Numbered from the stretch's first letter, positions 1-6,060 are shown. The stretch: 11,181 nt of DNA from JAULUH01 sp032111745 (GCA_032111745.1 JAULUH010000584.1:1-11181), one strand, 5' to 3'. Translations and numbers: made by a program. The notes: generated by a model not told the origin, from the sequence alone.

Positions 1-74
1 CCGTCTTCCGGCCTGCCTGGTCATAGCCCCGAGGCGCGACTTTTGAGAAGCCCTGGGCCTGGCCTGCAAACCCC

Positions 75-103
75 TTGTTTTTGCGAGCCAAACGGGCTAG
101 AAT
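75..103 (+). promoter_or_regulatory. Predicted sigma-70-type promoter of the RCC1-repeat gene
   Basis: A -35-like TTGTTT (75-80), a 17-bp spacer and a -10-like TAGAAT (98-103, five of six consensus bases) precede the RCC1 gene. Transcription would begin near 110. The -35 half is weak and no TGn extension is present, so this is the least certain promoter in the window. Confidence 0.4.
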
Positions 104-287
104 AGGATAGGCTGTATTGTAGTCAGGATTCGTCGTAAAGATTGGGGTAGGCTCTCGGCGTGAGCCTTGGAGGATTGGTCCTTGCCGACGATGCCCTGGA
201 CTGGCTGGCCGAGAAGGTGGCATAGGCTGTTGCCTGCGACCAGGGGGGTGGTGCAGGTACGCCACTGGCACCAGCTCGACCTTCTGC

Positions 288-294
288 AGGAGGG
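288..294 (+). promoter_or_regulatory. Ribosome binding site fixing the RCC1 gene start
   Basis: AGGAGGG lies 4 nt before the ATG at 299. It is a near-perfect Shine-Dalgarno sequence and favours ATG 299 over the upstream in-frame TTG at 167. Confidence 0.8.
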
Positions 295-298
295 AATC

Positions 299-1951
299 AT
301 GTCTGGTCCAACGATCCGCCTGTTGATCACCTTCGTCATTCTGTGGGGAATCTGCGGGCTTACCGCCGCGCCGGCCCAGGCCAGCGGCGCCGGGATAGCC
401 GGAACCCTGTCGCCAGCGGGGAGTCCTGCGAACGTCCCTGCAGGGCCAGGCCCGGCGCCTGCCCCGGACAGCCTCGCCCTGATGGCTGCCCTGGCCCCCT
501 GGCAAGACCTTGCACCCCCGATTTCCATCCAGGCCAATGCGGTGACTAGCGGCCTATATTTCAACTGCGCGTTGACCACCTACGGGGGGCTCAAGTGCTG
601 GGGATACAACGTCTACGGCCAGCTGGGCGACGGCACAGAGGAGCGCCGCACCTCACCGGTCGATGTCGTGGAGCTCTCCAGCGGCGTGGCCACCGTCGAT
701 GCCGGCAACAGTCATGCGTGTGCCGTGACCACCACCGAAGGCAGGGTTAAGTGCTGGGGGTACAACAGCCAGGGCCAGTTGGGCGACGACACGCTTGAGA
801 ACCGCAGCATGCCGGTAAACGTGGTGGGCCTCGCCAGCGGCGTGTCCGCCGTGTCCGCCGGGGGTAGTCATAGCTGCGCGCTCACCACGGTCGGTGGGGT
901 CAAGTGTTGGGGAAACAACAGCGCTGGCCAGCTGGGTGACGGCACGACCACCGATCGCACCACGCCGGTGCAGGTAGGCGGCCTCACCAGTGGCGTGGTC
1001 GCTATCGCGGCTGGAGACAATCACACCTGCGCCCTGCTCACGGGCGGCGGGGTTAAGTGCTGGGGGACCAACGGCTCGGGCCAGCTGGGCGACGGCACGA
1101 AGACGAACCGGTCCTCGCCAGTCGACGTTTTGGAGCTCTCCGGCGTGGCCGCCATCGTCGCCGGCAACCTGTACACCTGTGCGCTGACCACCGGCGGCGG
1201 GGCCAAGTGCTGGGGGGACAACGCCTATGGCAAGCTGGGCGACGACACGACGGTCGACAAGACAACACCGGTCGATGTGATGGGCCTCTCCAGCGACGTG
1301 GCCGCCATTGCCCTCTCGACTGGTGGCCATCACACCTGTGCCGTGACCACGAGTGGTGGCGCTAAATGCTGGGGACTCAACAACTACGGCCAGCTGGGCG
1401 ATGCCTCGACGACCGAACACCACACGCCGGTGGACGTGGCAGGGCTCTCCCGCGGCGTGGTTGCAGCATCTGCCGGTGCCTATCACACCTGTGCCCTGAC
1501 CGTTGGCGGCGGGGTCAAGTGTTGGGGGCGCAACCAGTACGGCCAGCTGGGCGACGGCACGACGACCTCCCGCTCCACCCATGGGGACGTGCTGGGCCTG
1601 GAAGGCAGCGTCTACAACACGATCGAGAAATCAGGGTCGAGTGTGGTCCTCGCCTGGCTGCACATGGTCGCTACCGTTGAACACTACGAGGTCTATCGCA
1701 GCGCCACAGCACCCTATTGCGAGCCGGGCGGCCCGGGCTCCGTGAAGCTCTCGCCGGAGCCGCTGGCGCCGCCCGATACGGCCACCGAGGTGACCTTCAC
1801 AGACACCGGCGCCCTGGCGCTGCCCGGCACCAGCTACTTCTACGCTGTGGTCCCGGTCAGCTACGGCGACGAGTTCTACGCTACCTCTAACCGCACTGGC
1901 GCCTGCAGCTATGGCCTGGTCCCCGGCAGTGGTTTGCGCAGTATCCGCTAG
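299..1951 (+). CDS. Secreted RCC1-repeat (beta-propeller) protein with C-terminal fibronectin III-like domain
   Basis: This 550-residue protein starts with a signal peptide: basic start, hydrophobic stretch at about 8-24, and an APAQA/S signal peptidase I site after residue 28. A Pro/Ala/Gly-rich linker runs to about residue 75. Seven RCC1 repeats follow, each with a CWGxNxxGQLGDGT-like core; the Cys of these cores fall at 100, 152, 203, 254, 304, 357 and 408, a spacing of 50-53 residues. Each repeat also has an upstream HxCAL/CAV strand. Seven blades fit one closed propeller. Residues ~440-545 look like a fibronectin III domain (YEVYRSATAPY, then TSYFYAVVPVSYGDE). No sortase signal or membrane anchor is visible, so release or loose surface attachment is likely. 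RCC1 propellers generally bind proteins or other ligands; the target is unknown. Start 299 is chosen for its AGGAGGG site and the signal peptide. The stop overlaps that of the convergent broken M20 gene. Confidence 0.88.
   Translation: MSGPTIRLLITFVILWGICGLTAAPAQASGAGIAGTLSPAGSPANVPAGPGPAPAPDSLALMAALAPWQDLAPPISIQANAVTSGLYFNCALTTYGGLKCWGYNVYGQLGDGTEERRTSPVDVVELSSGVATVDAGNSHACAVTTTEGRVKCWGYNSQGQLGDDTLENRSMPVNVVGLASGVSAVSAGGSHSCALTTVGGVKCWGNNSAGQLGDGTTTDRTTPVQVGGLTSGVVAIAAGDNHTCALLTGGGVKCWGTNGSGQLGDGTKTNRSSPVDVLELSGVAAIVAGNLYTCALTTGGGAKCWGDNAYGKLGDDTTVDKTTPVDVMGLSSDVAAIALSTGGHHTCAVTTSGGAKCWGLNNYGQLGDASTTEHHTPVDVAGLSRGVVAASAGAYHTCALTVGGGVKCWGRNQYGQLGDGTTTSRSTHGDVLGLEGSVYNTIEKSGSSVVLAWLHMVATVEHYEVYRSATAPYCEPGGPGSVKLSPEPLAPPDTATEVTFTDTGALALPGTSYFYAVVPVSYGDEFYATSNRTGACSYGLVPGSGLRSIR
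545..1590 (+). repeat. Seven in-frame tandem coding repeats of about 150 bp (RCC1 blades)
   Basis: The conserved core TGC/TGT-TGG-GG(N) plus the GGCCAGCTGGGCGACGGCAC-like segment recurs at 596, 752, 905, 1058, 1208, 1367 and 1520. Units are 150 to 159 bp long. The DNA similarity between cores is high enough that unit gain or loss by recombination is plausible. Confidence 0.8.
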
Positions 1952-2379
1952 CCGCCGATCCACTTCGTGAGGTCGTAGTGGATCGGATGGCTACGATCTT
2001 GCCCCTGGCCCTTGTCATCCGATGCCCCGCGGCCGAAGAGATCGTCCCCCCGCACGCTCGGCTCGAAGGGCGGCGCCAGCCACTCCTCCAACGGGTCCAC
2101 CGGCTGCACGTCGTAGTGGCCATAGGCCAGCAGGGTCGGCGCCTCCGGCCCCGCGCCCAGCCACTCCCCATACACCACGGGCAGGCCGGCCGTTGGCATG
2201 ATCTCGACGCGTAGCAGCCCGGCCCGGCGCATGGCCGCCGCCAGCCACGCCGCCCCGGCCCGCAGGTCGGGCTCAGCCTCCGGCAACGTGCTGATGCTCG
2301 GGATGCGCAGGAAATCCGTAAGCTCAGCCAGGTGGTCCCCTCGGTGCTGGCAAGCGTAGGCCAGGGCATTATCGAGCAT
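1948..2379 (-). pseudogene. 3'-truncated M20 family metallopeptidase (dipeptidase type)
   Basis: The frame encodes 143 residues and starts MLDNALAYAC. Residues 1-125 look like the N-terminal part of an M20 dipeptidase (ArgE/DapE/carnosinase-like): a D-F-L-R-I-P-S-I-S start, the zinc motif GHYDVQP (H88, D90), the WLAPPFEPSVR segment, and GRGASDDKGQ with the bridging Asp (about 121). Family similarity ends right after DDKGQ. An unrelated tail of about 18 residues follows and then TAG. Intact members have about 450 residues, so the general-base Glu region, the lid/dimerisation domain and the remaining zinc ligands are missing and the product should be inactive. The promoter and ribosome binding site are intact, which points to recent breakage. 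The TAG overlaps the RCC1 TAG (shared CTAG at 1948-1951). A misassembly at the junction is the main alternative. Confidence 0.8.
1955..1986. terminator. Stem-loop just after the RCC1 stop codon
   Basis: A perfect 10-bp inverted repeat, CCGATCCACT (1955-1964) and AGTGGATCGG (1977-1986), encloses a 12-nt loop and begins 4 nt after the RCC1 stop. No T-run follows on either strand, so it is not a classical intrinsic terminator. Its position between convergent genes suggests transcript ending or 3'-end protection. It also lies inside the aberrant tail of the broken M20 frame. Confidence 0.45.
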
Positions 2380-2385
2380 AAGTAG

Positions 2386-2392
2386 CTCCTCC
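2386..2392 (-). promoter_or_regulatory. Ribosome binding site of the broken M20 gene
   Basis: On the minus strand GGAGGAG stands 6 nt before the ATG at 2379. It fixes the start and shows that the translation signals survive although the gene body is truncated. Confidence 0.75.
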
Positions 2393-2428
2393 AGGATAGT
2401 GAGGTGAGACACAATCGTATCCGGGGCC

Positions 2429-2457
2429 AGTATAGCACCTGGACTGGCGAAACACAG
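2429..2457 (-). promoter_or_regulatory. Predicted extended -10 promoter of the broken M20 gene
   Basis: Minus strand: TGC-TATACT (2437-2429) is an extended -10 with five of six consensus bases. The -35 position 17 bp further up (CTGTGT, 2457-2452) is poor, which is common for extended -10 promoters. Transcription would start near 2422, giving a leader of about 43 nt. Confidence 0.45.
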
Positions 2458-2477
2458 AAGCCCCACCCAAAGCCCAT

Positions 2478-2547
2478 GCCTTCTCAAACTCCCCCTCCGG
2501 CTCCTCCGGTCCATTTTCCCCTTTGCGTCCTCTGCGTCTCTGCGGTT
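2478..2547. repeat. Dispersed intergenic repeat, copy 1
   Basis: This lies between the nitroreductase end and the M20 promoter. Positions 2494-2547 match 6081-6134 over 54 bp with five mismatches (at 2498, 2510, 2513, 2514 and 2529). The 33-bp core at 2515-2547 differs at a single base and contains CTCTGCGTCTCTGCGGTT. Both copies also share GCCTTCTC upstream (2478-2485 and 6061-6068) with a 4-bp length difference. There is no open frame of interest, no transposase and no clear terminal inverted repeat. From memory, similar CGCAGAGACGCAGAG-type repeats occur across Chloroflexota and some other phyla. Confidence 0.8.
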
Positions 2548-2576
2548 TTCCTCCGGCTCCGGGTCCCTTCCAGTCC

Positions 2577-3242
2577 TCACCGCCTCATCACCCGGGTCTC
2601 CAACGGGTCCCGTGCCTTGCTCCGCAGCGCGTCGTCCGGCGCATACCCAATCGTCAGCAACCCCTGCGGCTGCCACCACTCCGGCAGCTCCAATACCTCC
2701 TGCACCAGCGGCACACAGAACACCGGCGCACACATCCAGCACGCCACCAGGCCATAATGGTGCGCCGCCAGCAACAGGTTCTGGCAGGCCAGCGCCACCG
2801 ATTGCACTCCCATCTGCCACTCCGCCTGCTGCCGCTGCCCATCAGGATACCTGTCCAGGGCCGCCAGGTCGAGGCACGGCACGATCACCACCGGCGCGCC
2901 CGTAATCCGCTCCCTCGAAATTGCCGCCCGCCGCGCTGCTACCTCCGCCTCCGCGCCGTCGGCCAATAGATCCGCCTGCCACCGCTCCGCCATGGCCGCC
3001 GCCAGCCGGTCACGGCCAGCCTCACTCTCCACCACCACAAAGCGCCAGGGCTGCCGGTTGTGGGCTGACGGCGCCCAGTGCGCCGCCTCCAGCAGCTTCT
3101 CCACCACCTCGTCCGCCACCGGCCGGCTGCCATAGCGGCGCACCGACCGCCGCCCGCGCACCAGTTCCCAAAACGCTCGCTCGCGCTCCTCCTCCACCTC
3201 GGAGCCCTCCCCGTTCCCTGCCGGTGTCTCCAACGCGGTCAC
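2577..3242 (-). CDS. Nitroreductase-family FMN oxidoreductase resembling the FbiB C-terminal domain
   Basis: The protein has 221 residues. It shows the FMN-binding nitroreductase signatures: RGRRSVRRY near residues 29-37, APSAHNRQPWRFVVV near 56-70, QSVALACQNLLLAAH around 147-161, and LLTIGYAP near the end. The combination SAHNRQPWRF, ERWQADL, TGAPVVIVPCLD, YPDGQRQQAE and CWMCAPVFC is characteristic of the C-terminal domain of FbiB, which in actinobacteria reduces dehydro-F420-0 during coenzyme F420 synthesis. No gamma-glutamyl ligase domain is attached, so it is a stand-alone reductase. Start is GTG at 3242, three nucleotides after the kinase stop (3246), with the GGGGG-rich end of the kinase gene as the likely ribosome contact, so translation is probably coupled. 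It is the last gene of the operon. A reductase acting on another nitro- or ene-substrate is the alternative. Confidence 0.83.
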   Translation of the reverse strand: MTALETPAGNGEGSEVEEERERAFWELVRGRRSVRRYGSRPVADEVVEKLLEAAHWAPSAHNRQPWRFVVVESEAGRDRLAAAMAERWQADLLADGAEAEVAARRAAISRERITGAPVVIVPCLDLAALDRYPDGQRQQAEWQMGVQSVALACQNLLLAAHHYGLVACWMCAPVFCVPLVQEVLELPEWWQPQGLLTIGYAPDDALRSKARDPLETRVMRR

Positions 3243-3245
3243 CCG

Positions 3246-4157
3246 CTAGACCCCCGCCATCTTGCGCGCCTGCACCAGGTCCGGCGTATGATACCGGCCG
3301 CGCGGGGTCCGCACATGCAGGGACGCCGCCGCACAGGCGAAGCGCGCCGCCGTGCGCACATCCCAGCCCTGCAAATAGCCGTAGATCACGCCAGCCTTGA
3401 ACACGTCGCCCGCTCCTGTGGTGTCCACCGCCCGCGACGGAAAGGTTTCCACCTTCCCCGGCCGGCCCCGCCGGTCCACCACCAGTACCGGGTCCTGCCC
3501 CTGGGTCACGATGATGTCTCCCGCGCCCGCTTCCTGCAACTCCAGCGTATGGTCGTAGATGTACACCCCCGGGAAATGGCGGTGCAGAAAATCGCGCGAG
3601 ATGATGTCGATGTCGCTCAGGCCAGCCAGCGCATTGCCCGGCCAGATCGCATCCGCCACCACCACCGGGCGGCCCAGCTGCCGCGCTACCCGCGCTGCCA
3701 CATCGCGCTCGCCCTTGCCATATACGTCGACGCTCAACAGCCGCGCCCTGACCATTACCTCCTCCACCATCGGTGTCTTGGGCGCATCGTCGAACCAATA
3801 ACCAAGGATGCTGCGCTCGCCGTCCGGTGTCACCAGGATGCGACAGATCGGCGTACGTACCTCTGGCAACTGTTCGACATAACTCGTGTCGATCCCCGGA
3901 TGGGCCTCCAGCTCGCTTTTGATGAACTCCCCCCAGTTGTCCTGCCCAATGGCGTTCCCCATGATGGCCACCCGTAGCCCCCAGTCACCCAAGACCTGGG
4001 CCACCGTCACCGCCTCGCCGCCCAACACCCGCACCTCGTCAAACACGTGGCTGTCCCGCTTGGGCGTGGGTAAGAATGGCACGTAGATCAGGTTGTCCGC
4101 GCTGATGGTGCCGTAACAGAGCACATCGTACTCGTGTTCGCTGTCAGGTGGCGTCAT
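3246..4157 (-). CDS. PfkB/ribokinase-family carbohydrate or nucleoside kinase
   Basis: The product has 303 residues, typical of the family. The C-terminal PfkB signature DTTGAGDVFKAGVIYGYLQG begins at residue 245, with D251 as the catalytic base and GAGD forming the anion hole. The N-terminal substrate motif is present as GGEAVTVAQVLGDWG from residue 46. Here the usual Asn of GGxxxN, common in ribokinases, is replaced by Thr, so the sugar pocket is not a standard ribokinase one. The phosphate acceptor cannot be named; 2-keto-3-deoxygluconate, fructose-type sugars or nucleosides are all possible. Start is ATG 4157, which gives the normal family N-terminus (EYDVLCYGTIS); 80 further open codons upstream run into the neighbouring gene and are not family-like. 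It lies 23 nt after the phosphoribosyltransferase stop and 3 nt before the nitroreductase start. Confidence 0.87.
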   Translation of the reverse strand: MTPPDSEHEYDVLCYGTISADNLIYVPFLPTPKRDSHVFDEVRVLGGEAVTVAQVLGDWGLRVAIMGNAIGQDNWGEFIKSELEAHPGIDTSYVEQLPEVRTPICRILVTPDGERSILGYWFDDAPKTPMVEEVMVRARLLSVDVYGKGERDVAARVARQLGRPVVVADAIWPGNALAGLSDIDIISRDFLHRHFPGVYIYDHTLELQEAGAGDIIVTQGQDPVLVVDRRGRPGKVETFPSRAVDTTGAGDVFKAGVIYGYLQGWDVRTAARFACAAASLHVRTPRGRYHTPDLVQARKMAGV

Positions 4158-4180
4158 GCCCTTCACCTGCCGCCAGTTGT

Positions 4181-4672
4181 CTAGCCAATCCCCGCGGCCA
4201 CGATCTCGCGGTCGATGCTGCGGTCGATCTCCCAGGGATAGACGATGTAGGCATCCGTGACCGCCGCGAAGTAGTTGGGCGCCGTGTCGCGAAACATGCT
4301 CTCCCCCGGCTTGTAGTGCAACACCGCCAGCTCGGCCGAGGCCCCCGCCGTCTCGACTCGCGAGCGCACCGTCATGATCGTACGGCCACTGCCCCACACG
4401 TCGTCCACCACCAATACCCGGCGGTCCCGCAAGAGCGGCTCCCCCGGAAACTGCAAGAAGGTCGGCCAGGCCAGGCGTTTCTGCACACCGCTGTGGAACT
4501 CCACCGCCGCCGTCAGGATGTGCTTGATGTTCAGAGCCTCGGCCAGGATGCCGCCGGGCACGATGCCGCCCCGGGTGATCATCAGCAGGGCATCGTACTC
4601 GCTGCGGAACTGCGGAATCAGCTCCGCAATCAGCCGGTCAACATCATCCCAGGACAGGACTTCCGTACGCAC
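4181..4672 (-). CDS. Purine-type phosphoribosyltransferase (Gpt/Hpt-like)
   Basis: This 163-residue type I phosphoribosyltransferase carries the PRPP-binding loop VLVVDDVWGSGRT at residues 86-98, with the paired Asp of D90-D91. It also has the upstream RGGIVPG segment (34-40), which holds the cis-peptide/PPi loop. The C-terminal YPWEID (145-150) resembles the base-binding hood of xanthine/hypoxanthine-type enzymes such as E. coli Gpt and archaeal relatives. It would transfer ribose-5-phosphate from PRPP to a purine base in the cytosol; xanthine, guanine and hypoxanthine cannot be told apart here. Start is GTG at 4672, set by AAGGAGAG upstream. The gene follows the aldolase by 34 nt and precedes the PfkB kinase by 23 nt, so a nucleotide-salvage role for the pair is possible. 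Confidence 0.85.
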   Translation of the reverse strand: MRTEVLSWDDVDRLIAELIPQFRSEYDALLMITRGGIVPGGILAEALNIKHILTAAVEFHSGVQKRLAWPTFLQFPGEPLLRDRRVLVVDDVWGSGRTIMTVRSRVETAGASAELAVLHYKPGESMFRDTAPNYFAAVTDAYIVYPWEIDRSIDREIVAAGIG

Positions 4673-4677
4673 AGGCT

Positions 4678-4685
4678 CTCTCCTT
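4678..4685 (-). promoter_or_regulatory. Ribosome binding site deciding the GTG start of the phosphoribosyltransferase
   Basis: Minus-strand AAGGAGAG (4685-4678) stands about 6-7 nt before GTG 4672. This strong Shine-Dalgarno supports the non-ATG start. Confidence 0.7.
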
Positions 4686-4706
4686 TCTTACCATCGCATC
4701 GCCAGG

Positions 4707-5600
4707 TCACTGCTTGAGAAACGCCGTCGCCGTTGCCGTCAGCTCCGCGCGCTGTGCCTCGCTCAGCTCGCCCAGCGGGGGACGCACCGCCACCAGGGGC
4801 AGGTCGGCAAACACGGTCAATAGGAGCTTGGTCGTTGGGCCCATGGGATAGCTCTCCAGCCAGCCGCGTACCACGTCCACCCTGGCCTGCGCCGCCGCCG
4901 GGTCCCCACCCTGCAACACTGCCTGCCGTACCTCCTGCAGGAAGTGCGGCACCACGTTGGCGCCCGCCGTGATCGTGCCAGGTACCCCCGCCGCAAAGGC
5001 CCGGCTGGCCAGGCTATCGCCCCCGGCAAAGACCCGTAAGAACGGAAACGCCGGCTGCCAGTGCAGGATGCTGTCGAGGTCGCCGCTGGAATCCTTCAGC
5101 CCGCCCACACACCCCGGGTGCGACTCCTCCAACCCGGCCACCACGTCGTCCGTGATCGGCACCGCACTCATTCTCGGGAAATGATACAACAATATCTGCT
5201 GGCCCGGCTCCACGGCCGCATCGCACAGCCGCCGGTAATAGGCCAGCACCCCCGTCGACGGGACTGCCTTGAAGAAGAACGGCGGCACCACCAGCACCCC
5301 ATCCGCCCCGGCCGCAAACGCATGCCGGGTCAGCGCCACCGTGTCCGGCAGGCTGGCACAGCCCGTGCCCGGTACCACCGCCATGCCATTCGCGTGCGCC
5401 ATGACCGTGTCGATCACCGCCTTGCGCTCGTCCACGCTCAGCGATGGCCCTTCCCCGTTGGTGCCCAGCGGCACCACACCATCGCAGCCCCTGGCCTGCA
5501 GATAGGCCAGGTGGCGGGGTATCCAGTCGTAAAGTACCGCCCCGGTGCCGGGATCAAAAGGGGTAACGCTCGCCGCAAAGATGCCGGACAGTCTACTCAT
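4707..5600 (-). CDS. DapA/NanA-family class I aldolase (dihydrodipicolinate synthase-like)
   Basis: The protein has 297 residues, the usual size for this TIM-barrel family. It shows a substrate-loop motif GTNGEGPSL (46-54), the catalytic Tyr in LLYHFPRMS (Y139), and the Schiff-base Lys in GGLKDSSGD (K169). The second Thr of the DapA GTTGE motif is Asn here, and the DapA Arg five residues after the Tyr is Met (R sits at +4). True dihydrodipicolinate synthase is therefore unlikely. Lyases for pyruvate plus an aldehyde, such as N-acetylneuraminate lyase or 2-keto-3-deoxygluconate aldolase, are better candidates. Its ATG at 5600 overlaps the stop of the membrane protein gene (ATGA, 5600-5597), implying coupled translation. 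With the PfkB kinase downstream it could form an aldolase/kinase pair for a keto-deoxy sugar acid. Confidence 0.87.
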   Translation of the reverse strand: MSRLSGIFAASVTPFDPGTGAVLYDWIPRHLAYLQARGCDGVVPLGTNGEGPSLSVDERKAVIDTVMAHANGMAVVPGTGCASLPDTVALTRHAFAAGADGVLVVPPFFFKAVPSTGVLAYYRRLCDAAVEPGQQILLYHFPRMSAVPITDDVVAGLEESHPGCVGGLKDSSGDLDSILHWQPAFPFLRVFAGGDSLASRAFAAGVPGTITAGANVVPHFLQEVRQAVLQGGDPAAAQARVDVVRGWLESYPMGPTTKLLLTVFADLPLVAVRPPLGELSEAQRAELTATATAFLKQ

Positions 5601-5977
5601 CGACCACCGCCTTGTTGGACGCGCTGGGCCATGCGGCCGCCCAGCAGCCCGCCCAGCAGTTGCATCAGGAACCCGGCTAGCTCCGTGACCGACACGGTCG
5701 CCGTTAACATCGTGAGGACCAGCCCGGTGCCTGCCACCACCAGCCCGACCAGGAAGCCATGCAGGATTGGCTGCCCATCAGAGCGCGTCGCCAGCCGGTA
5801 GGCCGCAAACACCGTCGCCAAAGCCACCGCCACCGTCAACGCCGGGACGAAGTCCCGTGATGCCTGGAGGCCGAACAGCCGCCCGAAATAGGCCAGGGCC
5901 AGGCCAAAGACCCACACATAAGCCCCGTGAGCGATCACACCGAGCCAGTTGACCTGGCGCCAATCCACCGCACCCAT
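5597..5977 (-). CDS. Small four-helix integral membrane protein, unknown function
   Basis: This encodes 126 residues, almost all of it membrane sequence. Predicted helices lie at about 8-33 (NWLGVIAHGAYVWVFGLALA), 43-62, 71-92 and 97-114. A short charged loop (RSDGQP) joins helices two and three, and a basic tail ends RMAQRVQQGGGR. I do not recognise the family. ATG 5977 is preferred because AAGG lies a few bases upstream; GTG at 5989 in frame would add four residues. It is the first gene after the operon promoter, and its stop overlaps the aldolase start by 4 nt. A role in transport or anchoring of the downstream pathway is possible but unsupported. Confidence 0.7.
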   Translation of the reverse strand: MGAVDWRQVNWLGVIAHGAYVWVFGLALAYFGRLFGLQASRDFVPALTVAVALATVFAAYRLATRSDGQPILHGFLVGLVVAGTGLVLTMLTATVSVTELAGFLMQLLGGLLGGRMAQRVQQGGGR

Positions 5978-6017
5978 CGCGCCTTCCACACCTCACCAAC
6001 GCTCCAAACGTCCCGCC

Positions 6018-6046
6018 ATTGTACCATGATGCACAGGATTTGGAAA
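6018..6046 (-). promoter_or_regulatory. Predicted promoter of the five-gene operon
   Basis: Minus strand: -35 TTTCCA (6046-6041, four of six), a 17-bp spacer, and -10 TACAAT (6023-6018, five of six) with an upstream TGG giving an extended -10. Transcription would start near 6011, about 34 nt before the first ATG at 5977. It is one of the best promoter matches in the window. Confidence 0.6.
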
Positions 6047-6060
6047 GCCCCAACGCGCGC

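Larger units (their letters stand above)
1..298. other. Non-coding left edge and leader of the RCC1-repeat gene
   Basis: I recognise no gene here. The first ~70 bases hold nothing I can identify. A promoter-like pair lies at 75-103, so most of 110-298 would be an untranslated leader of about 190 nt. The leader contains two small inverted repeats: AGGCTC/GAGCCT (149-154 with 162-167) and TGGTGC/GCACCA (249-254 with 268-273). They match no riboswitch class I know. The RCC1 frame stays open upstream to a TTG at 167, but that extension has no ribosome binding site and would bury the signal peptide, so I treat it as non-coding. Confidence 0.5.

Noticed and set aside
1..200. A minus-strand frame open from about 200 to the left edge, translating to segments such as KNKGFAGQAQGF.
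   Set aside because: I found no ATG or ribosome binding site, and the translation resembles no family I know. It may be chance openness in GC-rich DNA, although the tail of an off-window gene cannot be excluded.
167..298. N-terminal extension of the RCC1 gene from TTG 167.
   Set aside because: The extension has no ribosome binding site, is rich in Trp/Arg/His, and would place the signal peptide internally. ATG 299 has an excellent AGGAGGG.
653..1582. A 309-codon minus-strand frame under the RCC1 gene.
   Set aside because: It has periodic low-complexity translation mirroring the RCC1 repeats on the antisense strand, with no start signals and no family resemblance.
2478..2547. Possible CRISPR or CRISPR-like repeat because of the conserved ~30-bp core.
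   Set aside because: Copies are single and 3.6 kb apart, with no spacer ladder and no cas genes.
1948..2820. A single 290-codon minus-strand frame spanning the nitroreductase end and the M20 fragment.
   Set aside because: Its first half is the out-of-frame shadow of the nitroreductase plus translated repeat. The real M20 start is at 2379 with its own ribosome binding site and promoter.
4707..5600. Simple assignment as dapA (lysine biosynthesis).
   Set aside because: Specificity residues differ (GTNGE, Met in place of the Arg after the catalytic Tyr) and no lysine-pathway genes are nearby.
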